Source: Gammaproteobacteria bacterium RIFCSPHIGHO2_02_FULL_42_13 (GTDB lineage: Bacteria; Pseudomonadota; Gammaproteobacteria; UBA12402). Taken from it: a stretch of DNA of 19,693 bases. Under the pieces are notes generated by a model, which worked only from the letters and a program-made list of their open reading frames with translations, did no database searches and was not told where the DNA came from. The stretch lies in contig MGXQ01000031.1 of assembly GCA_001801405.1 (NCBI GenBank), forward strand, positions 1 to 19,693, written 5' to 3'. Made by a program: the position numbers and the translations under genes. Shown here one piece after another: positions 15,855 through 19,693 of this stretch. Every line of letters starts with the position of its first letter. Position 1 is the stretch's first letter.

Positions 15855-15907
15855 AGCTCTGAGCAGGGGAAATCCAGACTATGACTGGGTTTGCGCAGCT
15901 CAGAGCT
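15855..15907. repeat. Family I repeat cluster 3
   Basis: Inverted pair: AGCTCTGAGCA (15855-15865) and exact AGCTCAGAGCT (15897-15907), 42 bases apart. The string CTATGACTGG before the second core recurs in the same place before the core at 16700. This pair lies just upstream of both miaA and the RAYT gene. Confidence 0.85.
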
Positions 15908-15911
15908 AAAT

Positions 15912-15932
15912 AAGAATCCCCGCGGCAAGCCA
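15912..15932. repeat. Family II relic (half of module 0)
   Basis: AGAATCCCCGCGGCAAGCC matches the left half of module 0 in the copy at 16765 (CGCGGCAAGCC) and in the intron copy. The rest of the element is absent. It sits between the family I pair and the RAYT gene. Confidence 0.5.
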
Positions 15933-15986
15933 CTGGGTAATTTTTAACAATGTAACATATTTTAATCACAATTTGGAGATAACCTT

Positions 15987-16604
15987 ATGAGTAATGCACC
16001 GAGAATTCAATACGATGGAGCCCTGTATCATATAACAGCGCGCGGCAATGCCAAGCGTGATATTTTTCATGTTCAACGAGATTTGCAACTTTTTTTAACC
16101 GTGCTTGCCGAAACCATTGAAAAATATGATTGGGAATGCCATGCCTATTGTCTTATGACCAATCACTATCACCTCTTAATCAAAACGCCGAACGCCAACA
16201 TCGATGCAGGTATGCAGCGATTAAATTCCGTATATGCTAAACAATATAATAAAATTTATCTGCGCACGGGTCATGTATTTAATAATCGCTACCATGCCGT
16301 TCTATTGCAACAAGATGAACATTTAATTGCCTTAGCACGATATATTGCCCTTAATCCAGTGCGCGCTGGCATCGTCAATAACCCCAAAAATTATCGTTGG
16401 GGCAGCTATCGCGCAACCATTGGTTTAGAAAAAGCACCGGCGTTTTTAACAACGGATTGGCTGTTATCTTTGTTAGGGCAAACCAAAGACAAAGCAATTG
16501 CACATTACACAAAACTCATACTGGAAGGATCAAAAAATTCAGATCAACCACAACAAAAACCGACAACAAAATATGAATGGCGTGTAGAATCATACTGTGA
16601 GTAA
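15987..16604 (+). CDS. REP-associated tyrosine transposase (RAYT, Y1/IS200-like HUH)
   Basis: 205-residue member of the Y1 transposase superfamily, RAYT branch. The N-terminus PRIQYDGALYHITARGNAKR is typical; the HUH metal-binding pair is in TNHYHLLIKT; the nucleophilic tyrosine lies in the helix around VYAKQYNKIYLRTGHVFNNRY, followed by the HLIALARYIALNPVRAGIV segment. RAYTs nick single-stranded REP hairpins and are thought to spread them. A GGAG site lies 9 bases upstream of the ATG and the frame looks intact. It is the only plus-strand gene in the amidase-mutL-miaA block and is bordered by family I and II repeats on both sides, which are its candidate substrates. Confidence 0.92.
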   Translation: MSNAPRIQYDGALYHITARGNAKRDIFHVQRDLQLFLTVLAETIEKYDWECHAYCLMTNHYHLLIKTPNANIDAGMQRLNSVYAKQYNKIYLRTGHVFNNRYHAVLLQQDEHLIALARYIALNPVRAGIVNNPKNYRWGSYRATIGLEKAPAFLTTDWLLSLLGQTKDKAIAHYTKLILEGSKNSDQPQQKPTTKYEWRVESYCE

Positions 16605-16605
16605 T

Positions 16606-16650
16606 TTGCCGCGGCTCACCTTGCCGCGGCTCACCTTGCCGCAGCTCAGA
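16606..16650. repeat. 15-bp tandem repeat after the RAYT gene
   Basis: TTGCCGCGGCTCACC occurs twice exactly (16606-16620, 16621-16635), followed by TTGCCGCAGCTCAGA (16636-16650), whose end is the start of a family I core. The unit looks like a partial family I palindrome duplicated in tandem two bases after the RAYT stop codon. Confidence 0.75.
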
Positions 16651-16737
16651 GCTGGGCAATTGGCGCGCCATACAAGGTAGGCTATGACTGGCTCGTGGCA
16701 GCTCAGAGCTGGGCGGATTAAATTTTTGTAGGAAATT
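16641..16737 (+). repeat. Family I doublet, right of RAYT (cluster 4)
   Basis: Exact cores at 16643-16653 and 16700-16710, 57 bases apart, followed by a tail GCGGATTAAATTTTTGTAGG. The same 97-bp layout (core, 57-bp period, core, same tail) occurs inverted at 18733-18829 on the other side of mutL. The 46-base spacers of the two doublets differ more than the cores and tails. Confidence 0.85.
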
Positions 16738-16764
16738 GTCTCGTGCGCAGCGAAAATTAAAATG

Positions 16765-16926
16765 CGAAGCGATTTCCACGCGGCAAGCCGCGAGTATTTT
16801 ACGCATGGGGTTTCTAAAGGGGAGAGGCGAATATCCCCTTTAGTCGCCGTTTGCGCGAATTTACTTCGCGCAGGCGATCAATAATAAAAATACCCCGTCC
16901 GCGCTTGCAGCGGGGATTTTTATTTA
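16765..16926. repeat. Family II composite hairpin repeat, full copy next to mutL
   Basis: Module 0 (CGCGGC-AA-GCCGCG, about 16780), then modules A, B and C. From 16808 it is nearly identical to window positions 1-123, so the two copies are direct repeats about 16.8 kb apart. Together with cluster 4 it fills the gene-free stretch 16605-16923. Its right end supplies the mutL stop codon and a terminator. Confidence 0.87.
16886..16925 (-). terminator. Terminator of mutL formed by repeat module C
   Basis: On the minus strand CCCCGCTGCAAGCG pairs with CGGACGGGG, with an A-run before and a T-rich tract after. It starts at the mutL stop codon and is equivalent to the ychJ terminator at 85-122. Confidence 0.6.
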
Positions 16927-18687
16927 GCGGCCGCGAAGAAAAAATTTGTCTAAATCCGCCAACGATAATTGCACCCAAGTGGGACGACCATGACAACATT
17001 GCCCACTGCGTTCGGTGCTTTCAATATCGCGCAACAACGCATTCATCTCGAACAATGTTAAATGCCGATGCGCACGCACCGCGCGATGACAAGACATTGT
17101 TGCCAAAACCGCATGCATGTTTTCGCGAATGCGCTCGCTGTTTTCATATTCAATAAAATCAGCGATAACGTCACGTACTAATTTTTCAATGTCGGCGGCT
17201 TGTAATAATGCGGGCACTTGTCGTACTACGATAGAATTCTCACTCGACGATTCAATCACAAAACCCAATTCAGAAAATATATTTTGACAATCTTCAACAA
17301 GTCGCACTTCTTTATCATTTAATATAACACTGATCGGCATTAATAATTGCTGCGATTCAATTTTATTTTCGGCTAATGCGGATTTAAATTGCTCATACAA
17401 AATACGTTCGTGCGCCGCATGCATGTCCACCAAAATGATGCCCTGCTCATTTTGCGCTACCACATAAATGCCATGCAACTGTGCAACAGCAAACCCCAGT
17501 TTTGGCATGTCGGGTTTTTCAAGCGTCAATACTTCGGCATCAACGGATTCATGTAACGCCGCGTAAGCATCGACTTGTTCGCGAATTTCATGATGCGCAT
17601 GATGTTGGAACAGCGGCTGCGTCGTGTACGGCGGCAGATACGATTGCGCCCTTGTTTCAACAGTATTTTCTATAGTGGATGGCTCACATTGCGCAACCAC
17701 TTGCTTAATCGTATGCGCCAAAAAATCATGCACCTGACGACTTTCACGAAAACGCACTTCTCGTTTTGTCGGATGCACATTAACATCAACCATTTCTGGA
17801 TTAACCGTTAAAAACAACACATAGGCTGCGTGGCGACCATGATACATGACATCTTGATACGCTTGCCGAACAGCATGGCTGATCAACTTATCGCGAATCA
17901 AACGGCCATTCATATAAAAATATTGTTGATCCGCCTGACTGCGTGAATATGTTGGCTGCGTCACCCAGCCCGATACTTTAAGATTCTGTGTATCCGCTTC
18001 TAAATATAATGCCTGCTCCAAAAACGGTTGCCCACAAATCGCGGCAATACGTTTTTCTTTTTCAAGCTCGGTCTGCGCGGGCAGAAAGCGACGAACATCA
18101 CGTTTATTATGTCGCAACAAAATGTCAACCAAAAAATAATTTAATGCAAAACATTTTATCATGTCATCAATCTGAGAAAACTCAGTTTTTTCTGTCCGTA
18201 AAAATTTACGGCGCGCCGGCACGTTAAAAAATAAATCGCGCACTTCAATCGTCGTTCCGTCGGGGTGACCAACCGGCGAAACCGTCGCATTCACATCAGA
18301 ACCATTTACCTGAACAGACCAGCCGGATGATTGATCATTTGTTTTTGATTGCAAGATTAATCGCGAAACAGCGGCAATACTCGCTAATGCTTCTCCGCGA
18401 AAACCTAACGTTGTAATCGAAGATAAATCGTCAGCACTTTTAATTTTACTCGTTGCATGCCGATTAAGCGCAAGCAATAAATCATCTTTCGTAATACCAT
18501 TCCCGTTATCACGAATACGAATAAGCTGTAAGCCACCTTTTTCAATGTCAATTTCGATGCGCGTTGCACCCGCGTCTAAACTATTTTCGATCAGTTCTTT
18601 GATGACAGATGAGGGTCGTTCGATGACCTCACCCGCCGCAATTTGGTTCGCCACATGGTCAGATAAAATGTGAATTCGTGATGTCAT
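16924..18687 (-). CDS. mutL: MutL, DNA mismatch repair protein
   Basis: 587-residue mismatch repair mediator. The GHKL ATPase domain shows VIKELIENSLDAGATRI (residues 28-44), DNGNGI, and TTLGFRGEAL. The C-terminal domain carries DMHAAHERILYE near residue 420, matching the endonuclease motif DQHA(X)2E(X)4E, with companions SCHRAVRAH and QCCHGRP and FFLRG at the end. This indicates a nicking MutL as in Pseudomonas, not the nuclease-free E. coli type that relies on MutH. A GAGG site lies 8 bases before the ATG. The gene follows the amidase and is flanked by inverted family I doublets; its stop codon is in a family II repeat. Confidence 0.96.
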   Translation of the reverse strand: MTSRIHILSDHVANQIAAGEVIERPSSVIKELIENSLDAGATRIEIDIEKGGLQLIRIRDNGNGITKDDLLLALNRHATSKIKSADDLSSITTLGFRGEALASIAAVSRLILQSKTNDQSSGWSVQVNGSDVNATVSPVGHPDGTTIEVRDLFFNVPARRKFLRTEKTEFSQIDDMIKCFALNYFLVDILLRHNKRDVRRFLPAQTELEKEKRIAAICGQPFLEQALYLEADTQNLKVSGWVTQPTYSRSQADQQYFYMNGRLIRDKLISHAVRQAYQDVMYHGRHAAYVLFLTVNPEMVDVNVHPTKREVRFRESRQVHDFLAHTIKQVVAQCEPSTIENTVETRAQSYLPPYTTQPLFQHHAHHEIREQVDAYAALHESVDAEVLTLEKPDMPKLGFAVAQLHGIYVVAQNEQGIILVDMHAAHERILYEQFKSALAENKIESQQLLMPISVILNDKEVRLVEDCQNIFSELGFVIESSSENSIVVRQVPALLQAADIEKLVRDVIADFIEYENSERIRENMHAVLATMSCHRAVRAHRHLTLFEMNALLRDIESTERSGQCCHGRPTWVQLSLADLDKFFLRGR

Positions 18688-18710
18688 AATTTAACCTCTT
18701 GATATATCCC

Positions 18711-18829
18711 AGCTCTGAGCTGCGAAGTAAGAAATATCCTACAAAAATTTAATCCGCTCAGCTCTGAGCTGCGGAAATGCAGGCACAGTAAGCCTTTCAC
18801 AACCCCTCCACCGCCCAGCTCTGAGCTGC
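18711..18829 (-). repeat. Family I repeat cluster 5 between amidase and mutL
   Basis: Three exact cores in the same orientation: 18711-18721, 18760-18770 and 18817-18827. The last two plus the tail 18733-18757 make a 97-bp doublet that is the inverted counterpart of 16641-16737. Cluster 5 occupies nearly all of the 146-base gap between the amidase stop and mutL start. Confidence 0.87.
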
Positions 18830-18833
18830 AGGC

Positions 18834-19693
18834 TTATTGCGAAATGTTCAGGGTTTGGCCGATTTGCAGACGGTCTGTTTTTAAATGATTCTCTTGTCTT
18901 AACATCGACATTGTAACCGAATAATGACTCGCAATCTCGTTCAGACTTTCGCCACGACGTACCACATGCCTTACAGTGCCCAAGTACTTCATATTAGCAT
19001 GCGACGCGGCAATATATGATTTACGTTGATATAAATAATTCATAATGCCGCTTGCTAAAGCGGCCGCAATTTCATGTCGATAAGCAACATTGCGCAAACG
19101 TAATTCTTCTTGGCGATTAGAAATAAATCCTGTTTCAACCAAAAGCGATGGAATATCCGGCGACTTTAATACCACAAAGCGCGCTTGTTCCACTCGATGA
19201 CGATGTAATTGAGTGATTTTTCCTAGCGCCTGCATCACATAATTGCCAAACACTAAGCTATCCTGAATCGTTGCATTTTGCGCCAAATTTAACAACACGG
19301 TTTTGACATCCGCATCTTGATCGCTTAAATTAGTACCGCCCATCATAAGCTCAGATGAATTTTCACTATCCGCCAACCAACTCGCCGCCGCACTGGTTGC
19401 GCCACGCAATGACAACGCATAAACAGAAGCGCCATGTGCCTTGCGCGTTCGATATGCATCGGCATGTATCGCAATAAACATATCGGCTCGCGCTTTACGC
19501 GCCAACTCTAATCGATTATCGAGTGGCACAAAATGATCATCTTCCCGCGTTAATATGGGATGTACGTGCGGCTGCTGTTTTAAATCAGCATATAAATCTT
19601 TAGCAATGGCTAACACTATATTCTTTTCATGTGTCCTTAAAACCCCTGTGGCGCCAGGGTCTTTACCTCCATGTCCCGGATCAATAACAATAA
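18834..19693 (-). CDS. amiB: N-acetylmuramoyl-L-alanine amidase with LysM domain (AmiB/AmiC-like), 5' end outside window
   Basis: The last 286 residues of a zinc amidase that cleaves the peptide from MurNAc during cell separation. Reading past the in-frame ATG at 19616 to the window edge shows VIDPGHGGKDPGA, the Amidase_3 opening with the first zinc histidine, and the zinc glutamate in THEKN, so the gene runs beyond the window. Further on are MFIAIHADAY (zinc His) and LVETGFISN (catalytic Glu). A C-terminal LysM domain (VVRRGESLNEIASHYSV to IGQTLNI) should bind peptidoglycan. The signal peptide and AMIN domain, if present, lie outside. It precedes mutL as amiB does in E. coli, which supports the gene symbol. 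Confidence 0.9.
   Translation of the reverse strand, partial: IVIDPGHGGKDPGATGVLRTHEKNIVLAIAKDLYADLKQQPHVHPILTREDDHFVPLDNRLELARKARADMFIAIHADAYRTRKAHGASVYALSLRGATSAAASWLADSENSSELMMGGTNLSDQDADVKTVLLNLAQNATIQDSLVFGNYVMQALGKITQLHRHRVEQARFVVLKSPDIPSLLVETGFISNRQEELRLRNVAYRHEIAAALASGIMNYLYQRKSYIAASHANMKYLGTVRHVVRRGESLNEIASHYSVTMSMLRQENHLKTDRLQIGQTLNISQ

Overview
This window looks like a chromosomal segment of a gammaproteobacterium with fairly low G+C. A Legionellales-like relative is my guess: the evidence is gene content (CsrA, an HAAAP-type aromatic amino-acid permease, a nuclease-competent MutL, the rpsU-yqeY-dnaG-rpoD cluster), not a phylogeny. Most genes are housekeeping. What stands out is the non-coding DNA: an intron-split tRNA gene and two families of interspersed palindromic repeats around a REP-associated tyrosine transposase (RAYT).

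Layout. 1-123: copy of a composite hairpin repeat (family II) that also ends ychJ. 117-2419 (minus): HTH regulator, hemW and ychJ as a tight operon. 2420-2675: divergent control region with two operator-like palindromes. 2676-3205 (plus): csrA and a stand-alone LuxR-type HTH gene. 3206-3855: a tRNA-Ile(CAU) gene split by a 337-nt group I intron with its own promoter, then a 119-bp imperfect palindrome facing rpoD. 3856-8375 (minus): the macromolecular synthesis operon rpsU-yqeY-dnaG-rpoD. 8520-9536 (plus): tsaD. 9581-10174 (minus): plsY. 10272-12545 (plus): orn and a YadG/YadH-like ABC exporter. 12550-13764 (minus): aromatic amino-acid permease. 13765-14164: repeats only. 14165-14710 (minus): unknown cysteine-containing protein. 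14918-19693: miaA, mutL and an N-acetylmuramoyl-L-alanine amidase (all minus; the usual amiB-mutL-miaA group), with a plus-strand RAYT gene between miaA and mutL.

Family I repeats are 11-bp palindromes, AGCTC(A/T)GAGCT. I count 11 exact and at least 4 one-mismatch copies, all between 11.7 and 18.9 kb, mostly in groups spaced 42-57 bp. Family II repeats are chains of up to four hairpins whose stems differ between copies by compensatory changes. An internally deleted family II copy sits in the P2 loop of the tRNA intron. Repeats supply the stop codons of ychJ, miaA, mutL and the unknown gene.

Functionally the genes cover translation and tRNA modification (rpsU, tsaD, miaA, tRNA-Ile, hemW indirectly), replication and repair (dnaG, mutL), transcription and post-transcriptional control (rpoD, csrA, HTH genes), RNA turnover (orn) and envelope (plsY, amidase). 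I see no CRISPR array, prophage or resistance gene.
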